Shown here in pieces: positions 50,271-60,449 of a stretch of 64,000 bases of DNA. The position numbers and the translations under genes were made by a program. The notes beneath the pieces are model-generated. The model was not told the DNA's origin, made no database searches, and saw only the letters and a list, made by a program, of their open reading frames with translations. Position 1 is the stretch's first letter. The number at the start of each line of letters is the position of its first letter. The stretch covers positions 1-64,000 of the forward strand of contig NZ_SOCH01000003.1 of the NCBI RefSeq assembly GCF_004365165.1. Direction: 5' to 3'. The DNA comes from Metamycoplasma hyosynoviae (GTDB lineage: Bacteria; Bacillota_I; Bacilli_A; Mycoplasmatales; Metamycoplasmataceae).

Positions 50271-52880
50271 ATGAAAAAAGAGAGAATTCTTAATAGAAAA
50301 CTTAGATGAATTATAAATATTTTCATAATTATTGCTATGCTAATAACAATAATTTTTGGTTCAATATTTTATCTAAAACCTAAGTTTGTTAATAAAACAG
50401 ATTCTGGTATTCAAGGAGTAAAAACCACTCTTGAAATTAAGAAAAATTTAAATAGTGGTAGCCAAGCTTCTGATAAAGAAATTTTAAATGCTACTAAAAA
50501 ATATTTACATAATGCTAACTTACTTTCAGCTTATGATGTGTCTTTGAGTGGTAAAAATCAAATTACAATTTCAAACTACAACAGTAAGACTAATCAACAA
50601 AAGCTAGACTTTATTTATTCACTTGAAGAAAAACCTTATCTAACATTTACTGACTGAGAAGGTAATCCTTTATTTTATAAAGGTAAATATCAATCAGCTT
50701 CGCTTCCAGCTAATGAAAGAAAAACTTTCAAAGATTTAGTAGATGGTAATCCAGAAGACTTTATGCCTGATTTGGTGAAAAATCCTGCAAGTTCACACAA
50801 CCAACAAGGATATTCAAAAAGAGTTTCACTTACTTTCACCGAAAATGGATGATCTGAATATATAAAGTTTGCTAATGATATGTACCAACAATACTTCCGT
50901 ACAGGACTTGGTCGTTCATCAGCTTACATATGATTAAACTTCAAAAAATATGTTAAAGAAAATCAAAGTAATCCTACTTGACAAAACGGACCTGTAACTT
51001 ATGCTTTTGCAGATGGAAAAATAGATCCAGAAGAATTAAAAGATAAAGACAATAAACCAACAAACTTTAAAGTTAATCCTTATATTAAACCTGAGTTTGC
51101 AAAATACTTGGTTTTTTCAGGACATCCTATTTCAATGATTCCATCTAACTCAGTTTTAGACACCAAGATTTTTATCTACAATGAAAATAAAGATGGATAT
51201 ACAGATGTTGAACTAGCTAGTGCAATTAATTTTTCACTTCTTCCATTTACTTTAAAATCACAACATTCCTACTTTATAACTGATGCATCTGCAAAAAATA
51301 AGTTCTTAGTAGTTATTGCAATTTTATATTCACTATTTGCAGTATTCTTGATTGCAAGATACAGATTTTTTGGGTTAGTAGCTGCCGTTTCTATTGCATT
51401 CTTCATCTTTATGGTTATTGTAGTATTAACTCTACTAAACATTTTCATTAGTTCAATTATTGCATTTACAATTATTGTTCTACTTCTGCTAGTAATGGAT
51501 TTAATCAACAACCAATTAAGCATCATTAAAAAAGAAATTCAAAAAGGATCAAATGCAACCAAGGCTGTTGGTAAAAGTGCTAAGTATTCTCTATTCTCAT
51601 CACTGGACACTACATTTATTTCAATTGTTGGGGCGATTCTGCTAATTTACATCAGTGTTTCTTATAGTACAGTAATTGGAATAACAATTTTCACTATAAC
51701 TATAATTGGCTTTGTAATAATAGGATTAATTCAAACGCTTATATTAAAATCACTTACCAAAACTGAAAGTTTTGATACAACATCCAAAGCAATATTATGG
51801 TCAAATAAATACTCACAAGCTGTATATAAGGTTGATTTAATTTCTAAATCAAAATACTTCAGCATTGGGTTTGGTGTGTTTGCTTTTATAGCTCTTGCTG
51901 TATATTTTTCATTAAGCATTGCAAATAAATCATTAATCAATGGACTTAACCTTTCAAATGAGTTAAAAAGTGAATACAACTATTTATTTATTCCAAACGG
52001 CACTCTTTTAAGCCAATCAGAAGCCAATAAACTTCTAGCTAATATAAAAGTCTTAAACATCAAAAATATAACTAATGCTCAAATTGTTTTAATTGAAGAA
52101 GTAGCGAACAAATTAAATTATTCAGTTTTAGTTTCATCTTCATCAAATATTTTCGATAAATTAAATATTGATAAACTTACAAAAATCCAACAGTTGATGG
52201 CTGATGGAACTACGTCAATAAATCAAATTACTATTACTGGAATTGAATCGGTACCACTAAGTTTATTGAGTGACATTAATACGTTTTTCATCATTCTAGC
52301 TATATTTATATTTCTAACTTCTTTTTACATTTTGTTAAGATACACTTGAGTTTCGATGGTTATGTTTGTGTTGAAAATGGTATTTGTATTAAGTTTTTCA
52401 GTACTAACAATGCTTCTAACTTACGCTCCAATAAACATTAATGTTTTAGATACTTTACTTGTATCTGCAATTGTTATAGCTCATGATTCAGTTATTTCAA
52501 GCGCTAAAATTACTGGTAAATTAAAAAAAGAATTGAACACCAAAAATTTTATTTATCAACCAGATGATTTAAAACTAATGTTCAAAAAACATGTTATTGA
52601 TTCATTTGATCGTCAAATAATGTTTGCATTATTTGCAATTGTAATTATCCCAGCCCAATTGAAACTAATGTCAGAATTAAGTAAAATCTTTACATATGGT
52701 TTTGCATACTCACTAATTTCTCTATTCTTTGTAAATATGTTCTTAATTCCAAACATTTGACTTCACACTTTGATTAGAGTTTATAAAAACAAAGAAAAAA
52801 GAATTAATACAAACTATTGAAAAAATAAATCATCTGTTGAAGAACAAATGATTAATGGCATAAATGATTTTGCTATGTAA
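50271..52880 (+). CDS. secDF: protein translocase SecDF (fused)
   Basis: 869-aa fused SecD-SecF membrane protein that uses the membrane potential to help Sec export. Twelve helices are expected: one near residues 15-35, a large extracytoplasmic domain (about 40-335), five helices to about 500, a second helix and smaller domain (540-660), and a final helix group ending near 830. The D4-like motif Asp-Thr-Thr-Phe is near residue 447. Trp are mostly TGA with one TGG. The conserved motifs of SecD and SecF are weak, as in other mollicutes. The basic tail is long. Confidence 0.85.
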
Positions 52881-52893
52881 AAAGGAAGAAAAG

Positions 52894-54159
52894 ATGTTTT
52901 TAAAGTTAAAAGGAATGCGTGATATATTTGGTAAAAATGCAAATATACTTAATTACATCAAAAACTCATTTTTCGAATGTGTTAAAAATTACAACTATCA
53001 ATTCATTGAAACTCCTGTTTTAGAAAATGCTTCCTTATTTATTCGTGCTGTTGGTGAAACCAGCGATATTGTAAATAAAGAAATGTACATTTTCAAAGAT
53101 AATGGTGAAAACCTTGTAGCATTACGTCCCGAAGCAACTGCTTCTACTATAAGGGCATATGTAGAAAATAAGATCAATAATTTTCAAGGTGAAACTAGAC
53201 TTGCTTATTTTGGACCAATGTTTCGTTATGAAAGACCACAAAAAGGTAGATTTAGACAATTTTATCAAGGTGGTGTTGAATTAATAGCTAAAAAATCAGT
53301 AATGTCAAATTTCGAAGCAATTAAACTTGCTTCTGATTTTTTAGAAAAAGTCAAAATCAAAGATTTTGTTTTAAAAATCAATAATCTTGGAACTTATGAA
53401 AGTAGAAACAAATATATTCAAGAACTTCGTAAGTATTTTAAAAACTATGAATCCGAATTATCTGATCTTTCAAAAATTAGACTTGAAAAAAATGTTTTGA
53501 GAATATTTGATGATAAAGAAGATGGCGAAAAAGATTTTGTAAAAAATGCACCTATTTTATGAAATTTTCTATCGAATGAAGAAAAAAATAGTTTTAATTC
53601 ATTACTTGAAATGCTAAAAAAATATGGCATTAAATATGAAATTGATAATTTCTTAGTGCGTGGTCTTGATTATTATAATGATGTAGTCTTTGAATTTGTT
53701 TCTGAATCACAGGCATTAGGGGCTAAATCTACTATTTTAGGTGGTGGAAGATACAATGGAATGATTGAAGAATTCGGTGGACCTAAAAATGATTCGATTG
53801 GTTTTGCGTTTGGTGTTGATCGTTTAATGGAAATTATTGCATTTAATGAAAAAGAATATCCTGAAATTGATAATCAAATTGATGTATTGATTGGATATTT
53901 AAACGAAGAAGAAAAAGATGAAATTACATCACTTGCTTATGATCTGAGAAAAAAATACTCAGTTTGCCTATTAAATGAAAAAACCGATATTAAAAACCTT
54001 TTCAAACAACAATTTACTTTAAAGCCAAAATATACAATTTTCAAAGAATTAAATGCTAAACCATTTGAATTCAAAATAAAAATTGATAAAGAAAAAGAAA
54101 AACTTGCAAAACTAACCAATCTAAAAGATTTTGAAAAACTAATTAAAGAGTTTAAATAA
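52894..54159 (+). CDS. hisS: histidyl-tRNA synthetase
   Basis: Class II synthetase, 421 aa. It opens Met-Phe-Leu-Lys-Leu-Lys-Gly-Met-Arg-Asp, the family start, ATG 52894 after AAGGAAGA. Motif 2 Phe-Arg-Tyr-Glu-Arg-Pro-Gln-Lys-Gly-Arg-Phe-Arg-Gln-Phe is near residue 110, the His-specific Leu-Val-Arg-Gly-Leu-Asp-Tyr-Tyr near 250-257, and motif 3 Gly-Phe-Ala-Phe-Gly-Val-Asp-Arg. An in-frame ATG 30 bases upstream is not supported. The C-terminal anticodon domain is present. Confidence 0.96.
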
Positions 54160-54188
54160 TTGTTGATTGTATCAACAAAGGAGCTAAA

Positions 54189-55850
54189 ATGAAAAAATTT
54201 TATTGCGGGAATTTTTCGTTGGAAGACGAAAATAAAGAAGTAATTTTATATGGTTGAATTTCTAACAAGAGGAAATTTAAGAGTTTAACTTTTGTTGACC
54301 TTCGTGATTCAACTGGAATTATTCAAGTTATATTTGAGAATGTTTCTGATCCACTTTTAACTAAAGAAACTTGCATTCGGGTAACAGGAACCATTCGTAG
54401 AAGACTTGAAATTAATCCTAACTTAAAAACTGGTGAAATTGAACTTGTTGTAAGTAGTTATGAAATTTTAAATAGTTCAAAACAAATTCCATTTGAAATA
54501 ACAAAAGAAAATTCTGCCAATGAAGATTTAAGACTTGAATATAGATTTTTAGATTTAAGACAAGAAAAGAAACTTGCAAACTTAAAATTTAGACATAAAT
54601 TTTTATTAGCTCTTAGAAACTTTTTTGATAAACAAAACTTTATTGAAGTTGAAACACCTATTCTTTCAAAATCTACTCCTGAAGGAGCGAGAGACTATTT
54701 AGTTCCAACAAGAAGAATTGGTAAATTTTTTGCCTTACCTCAATCGCCACAACTTTACAAACAACTTTTAATGGCTTCTGGTGTTGAAAAATACTTTCAA
54801 ATAGCACGTGTATTTAGAGATGAAGATTTGCGTAAAGATAGACAACCTGAATTTACTCAGCTTGACATTGAACTTTCATTTGCAAATGAAGAAGATATAT
54901 TTGCGTTATGTGAAAAGATGTGAAAAGATGTTTTAAAGCAATTTGGTTATAAAATTAAAACACCATTTCCAAGAATGAACTTTTTTGATGCTTTAAATAA
55001 TTACGGAACAGATAAACCTGACACTAGATATGAATATCTAATTAATGATTTTTCAAATAATCCAAAATTAGAAGAGTTAAACTATCAATTCAAAAAAGCT
55101 ATTTTTCTAGATTTTAAAGTTGAAGATGAAAAAGTTATTGAAAAAATAAATGAATTATTTTTCAAAAATGCTGGCGAAAAATTAGAACTACTTCAAGAAA
55201 ATTCAAAATATTTTGATGCTCTTACGAAATATAGTCCTGTGAAACATCCTAAATTCATTTTACTTTCATTAGGGAACAATGAAGAAAAAACTCTAAAAGC
55301 TTTAGGCGCTTTAAGAACTTACATAAATGAAATTTATAAACTAGCTGATGAAACAAGATTAGACTTTTTATGAATTGTTAATTGACCTATGTTTGAGTAT
55401 GATGAAAATGAGCAAAAATATGTTTCTGCTCACCATCCATTCACTCAGTTTAAAGAAGAAACTTTAAAATATTTAAAAACAAATGAATACGAAAAAGTTA
55501 GAGCAAAATCTTATGACAATGTTTTAAATGGCTTTGAACTTGCATCAGGTTCAGTAAGAATAAACGATCCTAAAGTTCAAGAAATGATGTTTGATGTTTT
55601 GAAAATAACAAAAAAAGAACAACAAGATAAATTTGGTTTTTTCTTAAAAGCATTTGATTATGGCTTACCACCACATTGTGGAATTGGTTTTGGAATTGAA
55701 AGACTTTTAATGATTTTAACAAATTCAGAATCAATAAGAGATGTTATTGCATTTCCTAAAAATGCAAAAGGTATTGATTTAATGTCTCAATCTCCTTCAG
55801 AAGTAACTGAAGATCAACTAAAAGACTATTGTTTAAAAGTCGAAAAATAA
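54189..55850 (+). CDS. aspS: aspartyl-tRNA synthetase
   Basis: Class II synthetase, 553 aa, with an OB anticodon domain first (residues 1-100), motif 1 near Glu-Val-Glu-Thr-Pro-Ile-Leu-Ser-Lys, Thr-Pro-Glu-Gly-Ala-Arg-Asp-Tyr, Arg-Asp-Glu-Asp-Leu-Arg in motif 2, and motif 3 Gly-Ile-Glu-Arg-Leu near the end. The start ATG 54189 follows AAGGAGCTAAA. Next to hisS with 29 bases between, a typical hisS-aspS pair. Trp residues are TGA. Confidence 0.96.
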
Positions 55851-55891
55851 TAATGTATAATATAGAATTAGCTTATTGGAGGATAAATTAA

Positions 55892-56143
55892 ATGAAAACA
55901 GGTGGAATTATATTAACTATAATGTTGCTAATATTTTCACTAGCTATTATTTTTATTTCATTACTCCTAGCTCCTGATTCAAACAGTTTTAGTGGTGCAT
56001 TAGTTGGTAGCGGTGATTTGGATTTATTCAAAGTATCAAAAGAACGTGGTGTTAAAAAAGTTTTAAAATGATCAATGTACTCACTTGGCACCCTGCTTCT
56101 AATATTCACCATAGTCTTGCGTGTAGTAATGCAAAAAGGCTAA
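55892..56143 (+). CDS. secG: protein translocase subunit SecG
   Basis: 83-aa membrane protein of the SecYEG channel. Two hydrophobic helices (about 5-27, 60-78) flank the conserved loop Ser-Gly-Ala-Leu-Val-Gly-Ser-Gly-Asp-Leu-Asp-Leu-Phe. GGAGGA lies 8 bases upstream of the start. It begins the secG-rnr-smpB-ssrA block, an order common in Firmicutes. Confidence 0.9.
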
Positions 56144-56144
56144 A

Positions 56145-58307
56145 ATGAATAATCATAAATTCCAAATTAAAGAAAATAATAAAAATCTAAAATTTGATGA
56201 CAAGAAAATTTTAGATTTTATTAAGCAAAAAAAATCTACCACTTTTTTAGAATTAGCCAAGTTTTTAAAATTAAAAATCTCGGATAACCAAAAACTAACT
56301 ACACACTTAAATCAATTATTAAAAGAAAATAAATTAATTCAATTAAGAAATAATAATTACACTACATTAAACTTTTTATTTGAACAAGAAAATGTTGTTT
56401 CAATTTCAACCAAACGACTGGGTTTTGTTGATTTTGAACTTGAAAATGGACAATCAAATTCTGCAATTATTTTTCCTGATGCTTTAAAGGGAATTCTTGA
56501 TGGTGATGTTTTATTAACAAAAATTTATTCTTATATAAATGAAAATAATCAAAATCTTTATATAGCTAATATTGAAAAATTAATTGCAAGAGGTAGTAAA
56601 TTCATCATTGGTAAATTATTTTATCGCAATGATTTTTTAACTTTTACCCCTCTTGATGAAAAAAACAAAACTAATTTCATTATTGAAAATACAAATCCAC
56701 TTATAATTAAAAAATTTGATTTTGAAAAAGATATTTTCAGAATGAAAATTTTAGAAAACAAAAAAGGAAATTTTGTTTGAATATCATTTGATAAAAAAGT
56801 AACTTCACTAGATGAAAAAGATTTTATGGTGAAGAAAATTCTTTCAACTAGTGATATTAACTTAAATTTCAATGAAGAAGTTATTAATGAATCTGAAAAA
56901 CTTCCTGATTTTGTTTCAGAAGACGAAATTTTAAGACGTACTAATTTAATTAATCTTCAAACCGTAACCATTGATGGAATGGATACGAAAGATTTTGATG
57001 ATGCTATATCTTGCAAAAAAGAAGGTGATAATTACCGTCTTCATATTCATATAGCTGATGTTTCACATTATGTTAAAGAAAATAGTGTAATTGACACTGA
57101 AGCACTTGCTCGTGGAACAAGTATTTATTTACCTAACAAAGTTATTCCAATGCTTCCTTTTAAACTTTCAAATGGTATTTGTTCACTTAACCCAAATGAA
57201 ATTAGAGCATGCTTAACTCTTGAAGTTTTAGTAGATAAACTAGGTAACAACATTGAAGAAAAATTATATGCTAGTGTTATAAAATCTGATTTTCGTTTAA
57301 CTTATAATGAAGTTAATGACTTTTTAGAAAATAAGAAAAATGATATTCCTGAATTTATTAAAAATAATTTGTTAGATGCCTATGAACTTTCAAAAATCAT
57401 TTTAAACAAAAAATCACAACAAGGTTATATTGATTTTGAAATCCAAGAACCAAAAATTGTGTTAAATGATAAACTTGAAGTTGAAAAAATTTATATCACG
57501 CAAGAAGGAAAGAGTGAAAAGTTAATCGAAGCTTTTATGGTTCATGCTAATGAAACAGTAGCTTCAATGATGGAACATAATCAAATCCCTTCAATTTATC
57601 GTATTCATGAAAAACCTTCAAATGAAAAACTAATAGATTTACAAAACTTTTTGACTTATTTAGGCATACAAGTTTCTGTTCCTTTTGATGGTAAACCAAA
57701 ATCATTTGAAAATATGGTTCAAAAAATTAAGACCAAAGCATTTGATGACAACATCAAATTTAGTTTATTAAAAACTATGCAAAAGGCTATTTATTCAACT
57801 AAAAATATAGGACACTTTGGACTTGCTTCTGAAGCTTATTCTCATTTTACTAGCCCAATAAGAAGATATCCTGACCTATTGCTACATCGCTTGGTAAGAA
57901 GATATTTAATTGAAGGCGAAAAAATAATCCCTGAAGATATAGAAAAACTAACTTCTATAATTAATGAAATTGCTATTCGCAATACCGAATCAGAAAAAGT
58001 TGCTGTTCAAATTGAACGTGATGTTGTTGATTTTTGAAAATCACAATTCTTTAAGCAATTTATAGGGCAGGAGTTTGATGCAACATTAGTTAGTGTTGAA
58101 AAATTTGGTGTTTTTATGAACATAGAAAAATTCCAAACAAGTATCTTAATTCGCTTTGATACAATAGAAACTGATAAGGTCTTAAAAATTAGTGATTTTG
58201 AAGCTGCTGGTAGCAAGATTTCTTTAAAAGTTGGTAAGAACTACAAAATTAAAATTGCTTCTATTGATAATGAAAAAGGCAAAATTAATGCTTTATTAGT
58301 AAGATAA
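56145..58307 (+). CDS. rnr: ribonuclease R
   Basis: 720-aa processive 3'-5' exoribonuclease that works with tmRNA and in rRNA decay. An N-terminal winged-helix/OB part runs about 1-230, the RNB catalytic domain shows Asp-Thr-Lys-Asp-Phe-Asp-Asp-Ala-Ile and His-Ile-Ala-Asp-Val-Ser-His, and the S1 domain occupies the last 85 residues. The ATG is one base after the secG stop. All Trp are TGA. Its basic C-terminal tail is absent or very short compared with enterobacterial RNase R. Confidence 0.94.
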
Positions 58308-58323
58308 TAATATAATTTCAATT

Positions 58324-58758
58324 ATGTCTAAAGTTATAGTTAAAAATAAATTTGCAAAATCAGACTATGAAATTGCATCCACATATATCTGTGGTATTTC
58401 ACTATTAGGTTGAGAAGTTAAAAGTATTCGTGCTGGAAATGTAAAATTAACTAATGCTTTTTGCTCTATATCAAACAAAAACGAACTATGACTAAATAAT
58501 GCTAATGTTTCTCAATATATGTTAGTTAAATGCGAACCTTACCGTTCACGTAAGCTATTGATGCATAAAAAAGAAATATTACGTCTAAAAAACGAACTTG
58601 ATAGAAATGCATTAACTTTAATTCCACTTTCTATTTTTTGAAGTAAAAACAAAATAAAAGTGGAAATTGCAAGTGTAAAACACTTGAAGAAATATGACAA
58701 ACGTCAAAAAATCAAAAAAGAAGAACAAAATAAAATAATTAAAAAAATAATTTACTAA
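58324..58758 (+). CDS. smpB: SsrA-binding protein SmpB
   Basis: 144-aa partner of tmRNA in ribosome rescue. Conserved blocks are Asn-Lys-Phe-Ala-Lys-Ser-Asp-Tyr-Glu-Ile, Gly-Trp-Glu-Val-Lys-Ser-Ile-Arg-Ala-Gly (Trp TGA), His-Lys-Lys-Glu-Ile and Lys-Lys-Tyr-Asp-Lys-Arg near the end with a basic tail. It is 20 bases from the tmRNA gene. Confidence 0.95.
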
Positions 58759-58778
58759 AATTATAAATTGTAATAAAT

Positions 58779-59165
58779 GGGGGTGTACTGGCTTTGACAG
58801 GCATTTTAGTTTATTATATTGCAGTGGTATCGCAAACCATAATGCGACTAGGCTTTTGTTAAACGCAAAATCTAAAAACGAAGATCAACAAATTGATCTT
58901 AACTTTGTGCTAAATGCACAAAACAATGCAAATCTAGTTTACGCTTAGTTAAATTAGTTGTTTATTACCTTGTCGGGTGGTAATAAACAAAGTACCGACT
59001 AGTATTATTAGTTTTTTAGTTGCTAGTAGTATGAAATTCTAACTAAACTGTATATAGTGTTTTGTGAGTTTTTTACATTATATATCAGTACAAAAATTTA
59101 CTAAACTGTAGACATTGATAAATTAGAATGTGTGGACCGGGGTTCGACTCCCCGCATCTCCACCA
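58779..59165 (+). ncRNA. ssrA: transfer-messenger RNA (tmRNA)
   Basis: 387-base tmRNA with tRNA-like ends: 5' GGGGGTG pairs with 3' CATCTCC (two G-T pairs), and an encoded CCA ends it, with the T-arm GGGGTTCGACTCCCC. The tag coding part runs from about 58865 to TAG 58946-58948, giving 27 codons, beginning Ala-Lys-Ser-Lys-Asn-Glu-Asp-Gln and ending Asn-Leu-Val-Tyr-Ala. The resume position is inferred, since no flanking tag sequence is known here. The terminator at 59174 follows. Next to smpB. Confidence 0.95.
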
Positions 59166-59173
59166 TATCGAGC

Positions 59174-59208
59174 AAATCTTGGTATTATGCCAAGATTTTT
59201 CGTTTTTT
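59174..59208 (+). terminator. terminator after ssrA
   Basis: AAATCTTGG pairs with CCAAGATTT around a seven-base loop, followed by T-rich sequence. Confidence 0.85.
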
Positions 59209-59241
59209 TATATCTGACTATGCAATATAGCTCCACAATAA

Positions 59242-59353
59242 AAAAAGTAGATTAAGGGTATAATCTACTTGTAATGTACTTAATGCCTAACCACTTATCT
59301 CCGTAAAGGTTTCCTAAGGAATATAAGCGTTTAAGCTAGCGAACATCCAAACA
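59242..59353 (-). ncRNA. candidate small RNA beside the hairpin field
   Basis: On the minus strand a -10 box TATAAT lies at 59359-59364 (weak -35 TTAATG near 59382-59387). About 85 non-coding bases follow, then a 10-bp stem with a 6-base loop (59245-59254 with 59261-59270) and a T run. The span fits a transcript of about 110 bases. It has no SRP RNA motif and no ORF. Confidence 0.4.
59245..59270 (-). terminator. hairpin with T run (minus strand)
   Basis: AAGTAGATTA pairs with TAATCTACTT around AGGGTA; the minus strand continues with seven T. Confidence 0.6.
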
Positions 59354-59443
59354 TAAATATTATAATACAATTTATACCCCACATTAAATAAAAAAAGTAC
59401 TAATTTTTTTTCTACCCCCTAAAATAGCAAAAATACCCATAAA

Positions 59444-59471
59444 AAAGTACATTAGTGAAATAATGTACTTT
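59444..59471 (-). terminator. second similar hairpin with T run (minus strand)
   Basis: AAAGTACATTA pairs with TAATGTACTTT around a 6-base loop. The sequence is similar to the hairpin at 59245, and a half-copy (AAAAAAAGTACTA) lies at 59390. Confidence 0.55.
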
Positions 59472-59478
59472 GCTTATA

Positions 59479-59605
59479 ACAAATAAAACAAACGGAAATC
59501 AACTTGCAATAAGCTAAAAGCTTGTAATGACTATCGCAGAACAAACGTATGTGCGTAGGAATTACAAGTTTTAGTTTTAATGAATTATCCGTTTGTTTTA
59601 TTTGT
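59479..59605. repeat. tiered inverted repeat, possible structured RNA
   Basis: An 18-bp perfect outer stem (59479-59496 with 59588-59605) encloses a second stem (59514-59528 with 59561-59574, one bulged G) and a third (CTATCGCA with TGCGTAG around 59531-59558). The single-stranded loop contains GAACAAACGTA. This looks more like an RNA fold than a terminator. Confidence 0.55.
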
Positions 59606-59612
59606 AAAAGAT

Positions 59613-59668
59613 ATAATAGATTATAAAAACCCCGGGTGTTTTTAGTAGGGGTTTTTATAATCTATTAT
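59613..59668. repeat. hairpin H2, 21-bp perfect stem
   Basis: 59613-59633 pairs perfectly with 59648-59668; the tip of the stem is CCCC/GGGG with a 14-base loop. Confidence 0.75.
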
Positions 59669-59673
59669 TAATA

Positions 59674-59726
59674 ACATATATATTATTATTTATCTAGTAT
59701 AAAAAGATAAATAATAATATATATGT
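59674..59726. repeat. hairpin H3, 22-bp perfect stem
   Basis: 59674-59695 pairs perfectly with 59705-59726 around a nine-base loop AGTATAAAA. The stem is nearly all A and T. Confidence 0.7.
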
Positions 59727-59728
59727 AT

Positions 59729-59771
59729 ATACTTATTAATTGATATATTACAAATATCAATTAATAAGTAT
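59729..59771. repeat. hairpin H4, 18-bp perfect stem
   Basis: 59729-59746 pairs perfectly with 59754-59771 around the loop ATTACAA. Confidence 0.7.
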
Positions 59772-59776
59772 TATTA

Positions 59777-59813
59777 ACTTATAAATAAATATCTAAAATA
59801 TTTATTTATAAGT
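59777..59813. repeat. hairpin H5, 16-bp perfect stem
   Basis: 59777-59792 pairs perfectly with 59798-59813 around the loop CTAAA. Between H5 and the next hairpin is AT-rich filler, including a weaker 7-bp inverted repeat near 59813-59838. Confidence 0.7.
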
Positions 59814-59867
59814 ATATATATTTAAAATGTAATATATAATATAGTAAACAAATATATAATAGTAAAT

Positions 59868-59923
59868 AATAATAAATATAGGAAATTACTGCTGTACCCC
59901 TGTAATTTCCTATATTTATTATT
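59868..59923. repeat. hairpin H6, 22-bp perfect stem
   Basis: 59868-59889 pairs perfectly with 59902-59923; the loop TGCTGTACCCCT is GC-richer than its surroundings. Confidence 0.75.
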
Positions 59924-59939
59924 TAATATATATTAAATA

Positions 59940-60449
59940 TTAATAGTGATCTAATAATTTGATTTCTGAATTATTAGTTAGGTTTAAGAAAATAAAATCT
60001 TTTTGTTTCACATAAACCAAAATTGGTATTGCTTGTTTAAGGTTAGAATAATGTATTAAAGTCATTCTTTCATCTTTTGAAAGGTTAGATTTTGTGTTTT
60101 TTAGTTGTATGAAGTATTTTGTTTTATCTTTTATAGCTATTAAATCAACTTTGAATATAGCATCTAGCTTTAAATTTGATCTTTTTACTTCATATTTGTT
60201 TTTTAGAAGTAGATTTATTAGTTTTGTTTCTCTTTTATAGTTTATAAATCCTCAATAAAACATTACTTCATAATATTTAGGAATTAATTTAAAATCAATG
60301 TTTTCTTTATACATTCAAGATTTTAAATATTTTAAAAACAAATTTTCATATTTAGCTTTTCATTCATTAAAAGTTTTGGGATTGCTATTAATTAAGTAAT
60401 ATTTTAGGTTTATTTTCAACTTCTTGCAAGTTGGTATCTTTATTTTCAT
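59940..60449 (-). CDS. PD-(D/E)XK-like nuclease-type protein overlapping the integrase
   Basis: Predicted 169-aa protein, seen only when TGA is Trp. A likely nuclease core is Leu-Asp-Ala-Ile-Phe-Lys-Val-Asp-Leu-Ile-Ala-Ile (Asp102) followed by Tyr-Phe-Ile-Gln-Leu-Lys (Gln115, Lys117), the D...(E/Q)xK pattern, with an upstream Glu in Arg-Glu-Thr-Lys (about E74). A downstream Leu-Val-Tyr-Val strand fits the fold. The start at 60449 gives a 62-base overlap with the integrase 3' end, so coupling is possible; a later start would lose little. Function: perhaps a restriction-like or element-encoded endonuclease. The family is not certain. Confidence 0.55.

Noticed and set aside
59242-59353. Identification of the minus-strand small RNA as SRP (4.5S) RNA
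   Set aside because: The GGAAGCAG-type apical motif and the long rod fold expected of SRP RNA are missing.
59613-59925. CRISPR array in the hairpin field
   Set aside because: The stems differ in sequence from each other, there are no equal direct repeats with regular spacers, and no cas gene is present.
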